A DNA stretch of 64,000 nt, taken from assembly GCA_964537685.1 (NCBI GenBank), contig CAZICM010000001.1:248001-312000 (forward strand). Direction: 5' to 3'. The notes below the pieces were generated by a model. That model worked only from the letters and a program-made list of their open reading frames with translations. It made no database searches and was not told the DNA's origin. Origin of the DNA: CAZICM01 sp964537685. Its GTDB lineage: Bacteria; Myxococcota_A; Polyangia; Polyangiales; Polyangiaceae. A program made the translations under genes and the position numbers. This document shows, in pieces, positions 52,114 to 61,358 of this stretch (its first letter is position 1; each line of letters starts with the position of its first letter).

Positions 52114-52788
52114 ATGAGTGATTCGCTTAGCTTTTTAAGGGTAGAAGCGCGCCGGAACTGGGGTGCGGCGGTGGTATTTGGGGCGGTGCTTGCGCTGTTC
52201 GGCGGGTGTGGCGGGAAGGTGGTTTTAGAGCCCGGCGAAGGCACGGGTGGAATGGGTTCGGGCTCGAGTGGGATGACGAGTTCGGGTTCGTCGGGGAACA
52301 CATCGGGGAGCTCGTCTGGGGGTACGGTCAAGAGCGACTGTGAGCTGATATGCGAAGCGCTGATTCAGAACGGCTGTTCGGATCAGAGTTGCGCCGAGGC
52401 CTGCGTGCAGGAGTCCACAAAGCCGGTTTGCGGAGAACGATTTTCGGAGTGGATCCACTGTTCGGTGCAGAATTTGGGAAGCATCATGGGCTGTACCTTG
52501 CCTTTTGAATGCGCAGCGATCGAGCAAAGCTATTTTGATTGCACGCAAATGACAGGATGTGACAACCAAACATGTGGAATGGGAAGCGATGGGAGCTGTT
52601 TTTGCGGGGCTCAATGCAATGGTATTTATTATGAATCCCAATGTTATACCGATCCAGGAGGAACATCGACGTGTGTGTGCAATATCAACGGAATGCCCGT
52701 GGAGAAGTGCGTAGACGCGAAGCCTATTTGTGATATTCAATCGAATTGCTGCGCGGGGGTTTTCTTTGGGAATGGGGGGAAGGAATAG
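52114..52788 (+). CDS. Cys-rich Ser/Gly-linker lipoprotein
   Basis: The signal peptide ends LFGGCGG, with a lipobox Cys at about 32. A Gly/Ser/Met-rich linker follows (to about residue 72), then a mature part with some 20 Cys in a regular pattern (CELICEALIQNGC, CSVQNLGSIMGC, CDNQTCGMGSDGSCFCGAQC), probably all in disulfides. Extracellular or outer-membrane, of unknown function. It is divergent from the SUMF1 gene and lies 54 bp before the next lipoprotein gene. Confidence 0.7.
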   Translation: MSDSLSFLRVEARRNWGAAVVFGAVLALFGGCGGKVVLEPGEGTGGMGSGSSGMTSSGSSGNTSGSSSGGTVKSDCELICEALIQNGCSDQSCAEACVQESTKPVCGERFSEWIHCSVQNLGSIMGCTLPFECAAIEQSYFDCTQMTGCDNQTCGMGSDGSCFCGAQCNGIYYESQCYTDPGGTSTCVCNINGMPVEKCVDAKPICDIQSNCCAGVFFGNGGKE

Positions 52789-52842
52789 ATACGTTTGGCT
52801 TTCCTCTCTTCCTCTACTCTCCCCAGCAAAAGGATATCCATC

Positions 52843-53880
52843 ATGTACCGATCCATTTCAGCAGGCATTTTATTGGTTATCGCCGCCGGCTGCGCCCGCG
52901 AAGTCACGGTCGACGATCATAACGGCGGCGATGGCGGCGGCAGCTCCTCCTCCACATCCACCAGCAGCGGACAAGGAAGCAGCAGCTCCTCCAGTACCAG
53001 CAGCAGCGGCATGGCCAGCGTCTGCATGCCCAACGAGACCAAGACTTGCTACGATGGGCCGCCAGGAACCGAAAAGGTCGGGCTTTGCGCCGCGGGTCTC
53101 GCTACCTGCGCCGCCAATGGCGCGAGCTTTGGCCCCTGTGTGGGTCAGGTTGTACCCGCGCAGGAAATCTGCGGCGATTCGATGGACCAGGATTGCGATG
53201 GCGTTCCAGATGGTTCGTGTCCTTGTGTCCCCGGGACCAAGGAATCGTGCTATTCAGGATCCGCGGGTTCCCAAGGTGTCGGTGCTTGCAAGGCGGGCTC
53301 AAAAACATGTCTCGCCGATGGGTCCGGCTTTGGGCCTTGCGTGGGCGAGGTCGTTCCTGCCTCGGAGCTCTGTGGTAATTTGATCGATGAAGACTGCGAT
53401 GGAATGGTGAATGAGGCCGATGCCGGCTGCAATCCCAATGAATGCCCGGGTTGCACTGTATCTCCGGCGCCTGGGTGTATGTCAACGGCGGTGGTCGCCG
53501 GTCATTATGAAGGGGGAAACAAGACCGTGTGTATTGCCGCGGGGGATGGGTCTTCCTTTGATCTGGCGCTGATGAGTTATGATCCGACCAATTGGACCCT
53601 TGTTGGAGCCATCAACCGGGTAACCAAGATCCAGGTGTATTCCTTCGATGCTGGGACGACCATCCAGGGGAATGGAGCGATTCCGACCAGCCTTCAGACC
53701 GGAGGAAATGTGCCTGCCAATCCCTATAATTATGCGATGTCCATGGGGGATTGTCCAGCTCATACAGGATATGCGGGGGCTGTATTTGGTGTCTCGCAGG
53801 CCGAGGTTTGTCATATGGAGAGCGGGCTTGCGGGTCAGTGTAGCTATCCGGGCTATGCGTGTCTTGCGATTAGCCCTTAG
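52843..53880 (+). CDS. MopE-repeat lipoprotein with a C-terminal globular domain
   Basis: The ATG at 52843 is preceded by AAAGGA. The signal peptide ends VIAAGC, then a Gly/Ser/Thr-rich linker. Two MopE-type repeats follow (EICGDSMDQDCDG and ELCGNLIDEDCDG) separated by an ESCYSGSAGSQGVGACKAG spacer. The last 130 residues form a distinct domain with four Cys and a VSQAEVCHMESG line. Total 345 residues. It belongs to the same class as the nine-repeat protein at 4553, but with two repeats. Probably a Ca2+- or metal-binding surface lipoprotein. It ends just before a large palindrome. Confidence 0.78.
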   Translation: MYRSISAGILLVIAAGCAREVTVDDHNGGDGGGSSSSTSTSSGQGSSSSSSTSSSGMASVCMPNETKTCYDGPPGTEKVGLCAAGLATCAANGASFGPCVGQVVPAQEICGDSMDQDCDGVPDGSCPCVPGTKESCYSGSAGSQGVGACKAGSKTCLADGSGFGPCVGEVVPASELCGNLIDEDCDGMVNEADAGCNPNECPGCTVSPAPGCMSTAVVAGHYEGGNKTVCIAAGDGSSFDLALMSYDPTNWTLVGAINRVTKIQVYSFDAGTTIQGNGAIPTSLQTGGNVPANPYNYAMSMGDCPAHTGYAGAVFGVSQAEVCHMESGLAGQCSYPGYACLAISP

Positions 53881-53883
53881 AGG

Positions 53884-54007
53884 AGAGGGTGTCTACAGGG
53901 CTACTGCGCGCCTCAAATCGTCGGTCGCCCTCCGTCACCGTACAATGTACGGCTCCGTCGGGCTCCCTAGCTTTGAGGCGCTCGTTACGCCCTGTAGAGC
54001 ACCCTCT
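53884..54007. repeat. 124-bp imperfect palindrome between convergent genes
   Basis: The two ends AGAGGGTG...TCTACAGGGC and GCCCTGTAGA...CACCCTCT are inverted copies with a one-base bulge. Nested inside are GCGCCTCAAA paired with TTTGAGGCGC, and a central dyad CCGTACAATGTACGG (53938-53952). A transcript would fold into a long hairpin with internal loops. It lies between convergent genes ending at 53880 and 54037. It could be a bidirectional terminator, a mobile palindromic (REP/MITE-like) element, or a structured RNA. Whether it recurs in the genome cannot be told from one copy. Confidence 0.75.
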
Positions 54008-54036
54008 TTGCGGGTACGTATCCCCCGATTGTGCAT

Positions 54037-55071
54037 TTATATATCGAATAGCTTCCCCTGTTTGGACGGCCTTCGAAAGGTCTTCTTTTCTTCGGGTTTT
54101 TTGACCGGGCCGCTCAGGCTTGTTTCAATGCCCAGGCGTTTGCAGTGCAAAGCAAATAAATCTTCAATCGCCTTCCATCTTGCCCCCTGACCTCGAAAGC
54201 GCGCTCCAAAGCCTTGGGTGTCCGCTTCGCCTCCTCTTACCTCGAGCAGCCCTTTTTGGATTTTGCCCGCTTGCTCGGGAAGTCCTGTCTGAATGCGCTC
54301 TTCAAATACAGGCACTACGTCCCGGGGAAGTCTTAAACATGTGATAAAGGCTTGGCGCGCTCCCGCTTCATGGGCCCGTTCCAGAAGTTCGGGGATGTCG
54401 CGCTCGCTTAAGCCTACAATCACTGGCGAAATGGCGATGCCCGTGCTCACCCCCGCCTGCGATAAGAGACGAAGGGCTTCAAAGCGATGGGAGATTCGGC
54501 TGGCATAGGGTTCGATGGTTCGGGCGATTTCGTCGTCCGCATAGGGGATGCTCATAAATACGCCTGCGCCTGCTTGATGGGCAAGTTGCTCGAGAATATC
54601 GATATCCCGGCGAATTAAGGCGCCTTTGGTGATGATGCTGATGGGATTTTTGTAATCGAGGCAGAGTTGAAGGAGGCGGCGGGTGAGCTTAAAGCTGGCT
54701 TCGACGGGCTGGTAGGCATCGGTGACGCCCGAAAACATTAACGTTTCTCCTGTCCAGCCGGGTTTTAGGAATTCTTTTTCGAGGAGTTCGGGGGCATTGG
54801 TTTTTACGACGATTTTTCGGTCAAAATCGGTTCCGGCTCCCCAGCCTAAATAGTGATGGCTGGGCCGGGCATAACAATAGGCGCAGGCGTGCAGGCAGCC
54901 GCGGTAGGGGTTGATGCTGTAGCGAAAGGGTAAATCGGGGCTTTCGTTTTCGCTGAGGATCGATCGGGCTTGTTCTTCGAAGATATGAAGCGCGGCGGGC
55001 GGGGCTTCGCCTAGATAATCAACATGGGTGGATAGATAGGGATTCGGTGGGTTTTGAATAGGGCGGGGCAT
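54037..55071 (-). CDS. PA0069-family radical SAM protein
   Basis: The radical SAM Cys are in YRGCLHACAYCYARP (C59, C63, C66), followed by SHHYLGWGAGTDFDRKIVVK and APELLEKEFLKPGW, which mark the PA0069/Rv2578c group (SplB-like radical SAM). The later parts include TDAYQPVEASFKLTRRLLQL, ISIITKGALIRRDIDIL, FMSIPYADDEIARTIEPYA and PVIVGLSERDIPELL. Length 344 residues is typical. The substrate of this group is unknown. No signal peptide. The 3' end is at the palindrome. Confidence 0.88.
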   Translation of the reverse strand: MPRPIQNPPNPYLSTHVDYLGEAPPAALHIFEEQARSILSENESPDLPFRYSINPYRGCLHACAYCYARPSHHYLGWGAGTDFDRKIVVKTNAPELLEKEFLKPGWTGETLMFSGVTDAYQPVEASFKLTRRLLQLCLDYKNPISIITKGALIRRDIDILEQLAHQAGAGVFMSIPYADDEIARTIEPYASRISHRFEALRLLSQAGVSTGIAISPVIVGLSERDIPELLERAHEAGARQAFITCLRLPRDVVPVFEERIQTGLPEQAGKIQKGLLEVRGGEADTQGFGARFRGQGARWKAIEDLFALHCKRLGIETSLSGPVKKPEEKKTFRRPSKQGKLFDI

Positions 55072-55086
55072 GGTGGTGAAATGATA

Positions 55087-58000
55087 TTATTGGCGTTTGC
55101 CCTTTCGCCGGGCAAGGAGGATTTCGGCGGCGGTAAGCTGGCGTCCAGAGCCGCCATCGGGGGCATGGGTGGGTGGAGGAGCTGCGGGTGGAGGTGTGCG
55201 GCCGGGAGGCGGGCGCAGGATGGGCTTGGGCGCGGTGGGTATTTGATTGGAATTGGGCCACGATTCGTTTGTATTGCCTTGGGGGGCCGAATACGTTGGT
55301 GGTTTTGGTGTATTTGGTTGGATTGGCGCTGAAGGAGCAGCCCCTTTAGATACGACCGGATTGGCAGGCAATTTAGCTTTGGAATCGGCTGGAACCTCGC
55401 GCTGCTGTTTGGCGCGTTCCTTGGCTTGAAGGAGCGCGTAGGCCGTGGCGACCGAGACCATTTCAGGTTCGGCTGGAGCGGGTTCGGGTGTGTGGGCGCC
55501 GCGGTGGGTGATGTGGCGGCGAACCCAGGCGGCCATGGCCTCGGGCATCGAGAGGCGGCGGGCCGAGACGGCGAACAAGAGGCCAAAGGCCGCGAGGAAA
55601 ATTAAAGGCTGGGTGATGTCTTTGTAGGAAAAACGCTTGGAAGCCCGGTCGGCGAAGATGCCCGCTAAGGTGTCTCGCTTTTTGCCGCCGGTAAATTCGG
55701 TAAGGCGGTTGAGCAAGGCCATGTCGGTGCCGGTGGGGCGGAGCTCTTCGCCCGCGGTGAGGACGGCGCCTGTGGTGCCAACGGCTTGGCCTCCGAGTTC
55801 GTCGCGGGCTACGGCGATGTAGGTGCCGGGGCGCGAAAGGGGAATGCTGGCCGCGTAGGCGCCCGCGCCCGTGGCTTCCAAGGGCATCTCGCGGGTGAAG
55901 CCGTCGGGGCCGATGACGTTGACGACCAGGCGTCTGAAGGATTGAGCGCGGCCATCGTCTCCGACGACGTTGGCGCGCACATGAAGTTCTCCTCCGGCGG
56001 CGTCGGCTTCGACGCGAACCCGGGCGTCTTCGCCTTTGCGGGATACATCGCGGGCCACTTGGGCAATGAGGCGGGCGGCGCCGGGCCAGCGCGTCCAGGC
56101 TGTGCCCCAGCGGTCTTTGAGATCGCTGGTAAACGCGGCGCTTCGGCCAATGCCCGCAGACCAAACGGCAAGAATCGGATCGCTTTCGGGGCCGGTGAGC
56201 AAGACGGTGGAGCGGCCTTTGGGAATGGTGACGACATAGCCGCCTAGATTGGGCGCTTCGCCAAAATTCACGCCCGCGGTGATGGATGAGCCGGGGCCCT
56301 GAGAGACACTGAAGCTTTTTTCGACGATGGCCGAACGCGCTGCAAGCACGGTTTCCTGGGCAAAGACGGCGGGAAGGCGCTGGGCATCTTCGATGAGATA
56401 AAAGCGGCCGTTGCCCAGGCGAGAGAGCTTTTCGAGTTCGGGAACATCGCTGCCATTGCCGAGGGAAACAACGGTGGTCGTGATGCCGCGGCGAAAGGCA
56501 TCGGCCACCATGGTGTGCACGCGAGGCCCCATTTGCTCGGCATCCGCGCCGTCCGCGAAGAGAATGGTGTGCTTGAGGTTGACGGTGACTTTGTCGAGCG
56601 CGGCGTAGGCCGCTTCCAGTGTGATATCGACCAAAATGCCGCCGCCGCCGGGGCCTACGCTTCGAATGGCTTTTTCAATGGCGGCTTTATCGATGACGGG
56701 CGCGAGCGGAACGCTCCATTTGACGATCGTGTCGACATGTTCGACGCCCAGCATATCGCCCGCGCCAAGCAGCGATGCAGAGCGGGCTGCGGCTTCGTTG
56801 GCGAGTTCAAGTTTGGTGTGGGCACCTGCCATGGCGGCCATCGATCCGGAAATATCGATGCCAATGATTTCGGCGAGGCCGGCGCGGCGCCGTTCTTGTT
56901 TGAGGTCAAACGATACGGGAGAGACTTCTTCAACAGGTGTGCGGGCATAACCGCCTGGGCCAAATCCCCGATCGCCGCCCATCAAAATGAGGCCGCCGCC
57001 CAAGTCGCGCACATAGCTTGCGATGGCGTCGAGCTGGCCCGGCGATAGGTCGGATGCGCGGACATCGCTGAGCACGATGAGGTCGTAATTGGCAAAGGCG
57101 CCCAGATCCGTGGGGACATCGGTGCCCGTGCCTTGATCGACGCGGAAAGCCGCTTCGCTAAGGGCTTTTGCGATAAAGGCTGTTTTGCCGGCGTCTCCGT
57201 CGAGCACCAGCGCCACCGCCGGCCCGCGCACCCTGACAAAAGCGCTGCCTTCATTGTCTTCGGCCGCTTGATCCAACTTGGGATCGAGCGCCGTTACGGC
57301 CACGTCGTAGCGGTGCAATCCAGCGCCGGGCGCCTTTTCGCGGATGCGCAGCACATCTTCACCGGCTGCTATTTTCGCGGTCGCTTTGGCGATTGGTACG
57401 CCGTCCCGGCTTAAGCGCACTTCAATCTCGGCGGGCGCGGTCGAGGCTGTCACCAGGCGCAAATCTAAAATCTCGCCTTCATCGGCGCGCGTCGGCGCCC
57501 GGAGCGCCACAACCCTCACGTCGGGCACGACCCGCTGCTCCAAGGGCACAACATCCAAAGGCAATTGCGCGGCAACCGCGGCGGCGGCAGCGCTCATGGT
57601 GTCGCCCCGGGTCGCGACTCCATCGGTCAACAGCACGATGCGCGCGGCTGAATCACTGGGAATTTCGGCGAGCGAACGGCGTATGGCCGAGGCGATATCG
57701 GTGCCGTCCCGGCCGATGGATATTTTTTGGGGCGCGGGCAAATCGGATTTGGGCCGGGGAGGATCTTCAGTTGCGGCATCGGCGCCGAACACGACCGTGC
57801 CAATGCGGTCGTCCTCGCGCATGCCGAGCTCGGCGATGGAAAGCTCTTGGGTCACGCGCTTTTCGGCGTTGGGAACGAGATCGATGGAACGGCTGCGATC
57901 GACGGCAACCAAGATGGTAAGCCGATCGAGAGGGCGTCCAAGTTCAGGCCCGCTTGCGGCCATGCAGCAGAGAAACGCGGCGGCCATCGCGAAGAAATCG

Positions 58001-58314
58001 CCCAGGTGCATCCGCCAGGCTTCTTGGCGCACGCGGTGTCCGGCCAGGCGCAAGGCGGCAAAGGTGCACGCGAACAGACAAAGCAGCGCGGCCCAGGGGC
58101 GGGCGAGGCGCAGATAATGATCGGAGATCAGCGCGATCCAGGTGAGACCCACATAGAGCGCGGGCAGGGCGGCGATGATCCAGCACGAAAAAAGCACAAA
58201 ACGCTTGTGTATCGATAGGCGTGCGATGCCGTGGCGGACCAAAAGCGCGAAGCCGGTAACGCCGATTCCAAGCGCCGCATAAGGCAGATAGCGAATCAAG
58301 GGAGCGCTGTTCAT
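55087..58314 (-). CDS. Membrane protein with two VWA domains and a GATase-like domain
   Basis: The protein (1075 residues) starts with about four membrane segments, then a VWA-like domain (LTILVAVDRSRSIDLVP, with RIVLLTDGVATRG), a beta region, a class I glutamine-amidotransferase-like fold without catalytic Cys in view (YDLIVLSDVRASDL, GGGLILMGGDRGFGPGGY), then a second VWA with a complete metal-ion-dependent adhesion site (EIIGIDISGSMAAM). A late membrane segment (DITQPLIFLAAFGLLFAVS) and a Pro-rich tail end it. The combination is found in planctomycete and myxobacterial proteins downstream of BatA-type genes. The ATG at 58314 overlaps the upstream stop (ATGA). Confidence 0.82.
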   Translation of the reverse strand: MNSAPLIRYLPYAALGIGVTGFALLVRHGIARLSIHKRFVLFSCWIIAALPALYVGLTWIALISDHYLRLARPWAALLCLFACTFAALRLAGHRVRQEAWRMHLGDFFAMAAAFLCCMAASGPELGRPLDRLTILVAVDRSRSIDLVPNAEKRVTQELSIAELGMREDDRIGTVVFGADAATEDPPRPKSDLPAPQKISIGRDGTDIASAIRRSLAEIPSDSAARIVLLTDGVATRGDTMSAAAAAVAAQLPLDVVPLEQRVVPDVRVVALRAPTRADEGEILDLRLVTASTAPAEIEVRLSRDGVPIAKATAKIAAGEDVLRIREKAPGAGLHRYDVAVTALDPKLDQAAEDNEGSAFVRVRGPAVALVLDGDAGKTAFIAKALSEAAFRVDQGTGTDVPTDLGAFANYDLIVLSDVRASDLSPGQLDAIASYVRDLGGGLILMGGDRGFGPGGYARTPVEEVSPVSFDLKQERRRAGLAEIIGIDISGSMAAMAGAHTKLELANEAAARSASLLGAGDMLGVEHVDTIVKWSVPLAPVIDKAAIEKAIRSVGPGGGGILVDITLEAAYAALDKVTVNLKHTILFADGADAEQMGPRVHTMVADAFRRGITTTVVSLGNGSDVPELEKLSRLGNGRFYLIEDAQRLPAVFAQETVLAARSAIVEKSFSVSQGPGSSITAGVNFGEAPNLGGYVVTIPKGRSTVLLTGPESDPILAVWSAGIGRSAAFTSDLKDRWGTAWTRWPGAARLIAQVARDVSRKGEDARVRVEADAAGGELHVRANVVGDDGRAQSFRRLVVNVIGPDGFTREMPLEATGAGAYAASIPLSRPGTYIAVARDELGGQAVGTTGAVLTAGEELRPTGTDMALLNRLTEFTGGKKRDTLAGIFADRASKRFSYKDITQPLIFLAAFGLLFAVSARRLSMPEAMAAWVRRHITHRGAHTPEPAPAEPEMVSVATAYALLQAKERAKQQREVPADSKAKLPANPVVSKGAAPSAPIQPNTPKPPTYSAPQGNTNESWPNSNQIPTAPKPILRPPPGRTPPPAAPPPTHAPDGGSGRQLTAAEILLARRKGKRQ

Positions 58315-60356
58315 GCGGCGTTCCTTTCCGGGCCTGCCTGCGCCGCGCGCACCGGGGCTTTGGGCATTTCGGCGGCCGCGAGGGGTGAGCGGATATTGGG
58401 CCGTCTGGTGAAGTACCAAATATCCGCGAGCACAAAACCAAGGGCGATCAGCGCCAGCACCCAAGTCCATTCGTTATGGGCATCGGGTTCGGTACCGGCG
58501 GCTGTGATTTGAATATTTTCGTTTTGAAAAGACAGTGGTTTGACGGCGAGATCGCTTTCTGCCGCGCTCACCAGGTTGGCCGGAACCAGCGTGGTGCCCG
58601 CCTGTGGTCCTTGCCAATTCAGCCTATAAAAACCGGCCCGCGGTGTATCGGGCAGCACCGCGAGGCCCGAGCGCAGCGAGACATCGATCTTTTGGCCATC
58701 CGGCCCAAGGGCCTCGAGCTTTTCGGCGCTTGGAGGCAGGGCTACCCGAAGAGGCTCGCCGGCCCGCGCGGGACCTGTAATTCCATGCGCGCGATGAATA
58801 CGGGCAAGCTCCAGCAGATTGCGCATAAAGAGCACATACGAAGCCTTGAGCGGCCAATCGCTGTCACCCACATCAAAGCCGAGCAGCGTGCCCGTGCGCG
58901 TCGATGTCGAAATATCGGTGGCGATGGTGCCCTCTTGCGTGCGGATTAGCTCTTGGGTCGCTCCGTCCGGCTTGAGGGTATTGGCCTTTGCGACATGCAC
59001 GCCGTCGAGCGCGAGAAAACGCATGCGGGCATCGGCATTTTCCCATGACGTGATGATTGGATTTTCAATCGAGGCGCCTACAGTCGTCCCAAAACAGCGG
59101 CCCTGAGGCGGGTTCACGATCAGCAAATCGCCCCCTGGAAGGCCGGCCGGACAAGCGCCGTCGACGATTACAAAGCTTTCAGGATCGACACCGGTGGGCG
59201 TTGAAAGCGAGGCCACCGAAGCCTTGCTCACAGACACCATCGGATCGGCAAGCATCACGCGCTCGAGCCAAGGCGATGCGCTGTCGCCGTCCTTCGAAAC
59301 CAAAAGCACAGGCATTTTATCGCCCGCCGGAACGCGCCCATAGGCCACGTCGTCCACCGCCAGTCCATCGTGCGGCGAGACTTCAAAAATCAATCCCTTC
59401 CGGTAATCGCCGGGGGAAGGCGAAAAGGTCAGCACCACGGGCTGCCGCTCGCCGGGCATCAGAAGAAGCTTCCTCGATGCGAGCACATCGGAAGCATTTT
59501 CTTCGCGCATCGTCACATAAAGTTCGCGCTGGGTTTTTCCGAAATTCGCGAGCAGCAAGAAGGCTTGCACCTGTTCACGGCCCGTCTTTGGCTCAAGCCC
59601 GGAACGCACATCCACGCGCACAATCGCCGCGTTGTCCACGGGCTGCCCCACCGTGATGACTTCCAAAGGAAGCGTTACGCCCGAGAGCGAAGTGGGCTTG
59701 GCGAGATTGCCATCGGTGATCACCAAAATTCTTCGGTTTCCGCCGAGCTGTCTCAGCCGATCTACCGCGAGCGCAACGGCGGCTCCCAAATCGCCTTCGA
59801 TATCTTTTACATCGACGCGGTCGATTGCGGCCTTGATACGCAGCAAATCGCGGTCAAGCGGCGCCACAACCCGGGCATCCCGCCCCGCCTCCAAAATCAG
59901 CGCATCGCTGCCCGGCGTGAGCGCTGAAACAATATCTTTCGCGCTTCTTTTCGCCACATCGATGCGCCGGGCCGGATTCCCCGCTTCATCCTTTGCATCG
60001 CCGCCCGCGAGCGCGCCCATCGATGCGCTGGCATCCAGGATGATCGCAATATGATCCCCTGTGAATTCGCGCCCCCGCGTGGCCGGCCTGGCCAGTGCAA
60101 AACCCAAAAGAAGAAGCACCAGAGCCTGCAAAATAAGCGGTATTTGCAGAACCAGCCGTTTAAACGGCGAACGCGCCAGCAAATCGCGCTGCGCCGTCGC
60201 CCATAACCACGTCGACGAAACAACCCTGCGATTGCGCCGGATTTTAAGAATGTAGAGAACGATCAGCGGAACCAGCAGGCCCAATAAAAACAGCCCTTTG
60301 GGCGCAAGAAAATCAAGCGCCGTCCCCGATCCCGCCGCAAATAGCGCCGTATTCAT
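58311..60356 (-). CDS. BatA-like VWA membrane protein
   Basis: This 681-residue protein has the BatA N-terminal domain (FLAPKGLFLLGLLVPLIVLY), two nearby membrane segments, and a VWA domain with IAIILDASASMGAL (DxSxS) and RRILVITDGNLAKP. About 350 residues of beta-rich, Ig-like character follow, then a C-terminal membrane helix (TWVLALIALGFVLADIWYF). BatA-type proteins work with MoxR ATPases and DUF58 proteins in the envelope. It lies 4 bp after the DUF58 gene and overlaps the next gene by 4 bp, so they are cotranslated. Confidence 0.85.
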   Translation of the reverse strand: MNTALFAAGSGTALDFLAPKGLFLLGLLVPLIVLYILKIRRNRRVVSSTWLWATAQRDLLARSPFKRLVLQIPLILQALVLLLLGFALARPATRGREFTGDHIAIILDASASMGALAGGDAKDEAGNPARRIDVAKRSAKDIVSALTPGSDALILEAGRDARVVAPLDRDLLRIKAAIDRVDVKDIEGDLGAAVALAVDRLRQLGGNRRILVITDGNLAKPTSLSGVTLPLEVITVGQPVDNAAIVRVDVRSGLEPKTGREQVQAFLLLANFGKTQRELYVTMREENASDVLASRKLLLMPGERQPVVLTFSPSPGDYRKGLIFEVSPHDGLAVDDVAYGRVPAGDKMPVLLVSKDGDSASPWLERVMLADPMVSVSKASVASLSTPTGVDPESFVIVDGACPAGLPGGDLLIVNPPQGRCFGTTVGASIENPIITSWENADARMRFLALDGVHVAKANTLKPDGATQELIRTQEGTIATDISTSTRTGTLLGFDVGDSDWPLKASYVLFMRNLLELARIHRAHGITGPARAGEPLRVALPPSAEKLEALGPDGQKIDVSLRSGLAVLPDTPRAGFYRLNWQGPQAGTTLVPANLVSAAESDLAVKPLSFQNENIQITAAGTEPDAHNEWTWVLALIALGFVLADIWYFTRRPNIRSPLAAAEMPKAPVRAAQAGPERNAA

Positions 60357-60360
60357 GGCC

Positions 60361-61248
60361 CTAGTCCACGCTCCTTGAAACGAAGCGCCTCACGGCGGCC
60401 TCCAGAGGTTCATCCGTACGCACGCGGATGTACACCGCTCCATGCTTGCGCGCCCACGCGCGAAGCTCTTCGCACAAACCCGCAAACCGAAGCACATAGG
60501 CTTCAATCGCCGAGGCATCCATCGTCACCTCGACGACTTGCCCCGTCTCCGCATCCTCGAGCGCGAAATCGCCTTCCCAATCGGGTTCAATTTCCTCGGG
60601 AGCCGCCACTTGAATGAGCGCGACATCGTGCCCGGCCTTCACCGCGCGCCCCAGCGCCGAAAGCACCGGCCCGCTATCGAAAAAATCTGAAATCGCCGCC
60701 AGCATGCCCGGCCGCACACTCTTTTGAATCACCGTATCCACGGCCTTCGCGAGATCGGTGCCGCCCTTGGCATCCACTCCATCGAGCACCCGCAACAGAT
60801 TGCTCAGCCCGCCCCGCCCCCGGAACGGAGCACTTTCGCGCGTAACGCCCTGACCCGCGATAAACAACTGAGCCCGCTCCGAACGCGCCAGCGTCATATA
60901 ACCCACCGCCGCCGCAAGCTTCTTGGCCGTATCCAATTTCAAAGGCTCGCCAAAGCCCAAAGACAGCGACGCATCGCACACAATACGGGCAATCACATCT
61001 TCTTCGGCGCGGAACAATTTTAATATGGGCTCGCCGCTCCGGGCATACGCGGCCCAGTCAATGCGCCTCATATCGTCGCCGGGCGCATAAGCGCGGTGCT
61101 CATGAAACTCCGACGAACTGCCCCGCCGCCTCGCCAAATGCTCACCCGCTCCGCCTGAACGGGCACGAATTTCCAGGCGCCTTCGAAGCACCTCCAGCTC
61201 CCTCACAAACGAGGCATCGAGAAGCGGCGAGCTTTTGCTTTCATTCAT
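60361..61248 (-). CDS. DUF58 domain protein
   Basis: The 295-residue protein contains the DUF58 signature (GAGEHLARRRGSSSEFHEHR, YAPGDDMRRIDWAAYARSGE) followed by a VWA-like fold (IARIVCDASLSLGFGEPLKL, MLAAISDFFD). DUF58 proteins normally follow a MoxR ATPase gene, but here the start faces a kinase gene, and no MoxR gene is visible. It is the first gene of the DUF58-BatA-VWA operon. Confidence 0.88.
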   Translation of the reverse strand: MNESKSSPLLDASFVRELEVLRRRLEIRARSGGAGEHLARRRGSSSEFHEHRAYAPGDDMRRIDWAAYARSGEPILKLFRAEEDVIARIVCDASLSLGFGEPLKLDTAKKLAAAVGYMTLARSERAQLFIAGQGVTRESAPFRGRGGLSNLLRVLDGVDAKGGTDLAKAVDTVIQKSVRPGMLAAISDFFDSGPVLSALGRAVKAGHDVALIQVAAPEEIEPDWEGDFALEDAETGQVVEVTMDASAIEAYVLRFAGLCEELRAWARKHGAVYIRVRTDEPLEAAVRRFVSRSVD

Positions 61249-61358
61249 AGGAGCAAGGCCGGATCTAAACGTTTTTGAATCGGTCGCATCAAAGCAATTT
61301 CCACGCAGAAATACCCTGGATTCGGCCGCGCGCTGAGAGTAGAGTTAGATGTTAAGCC

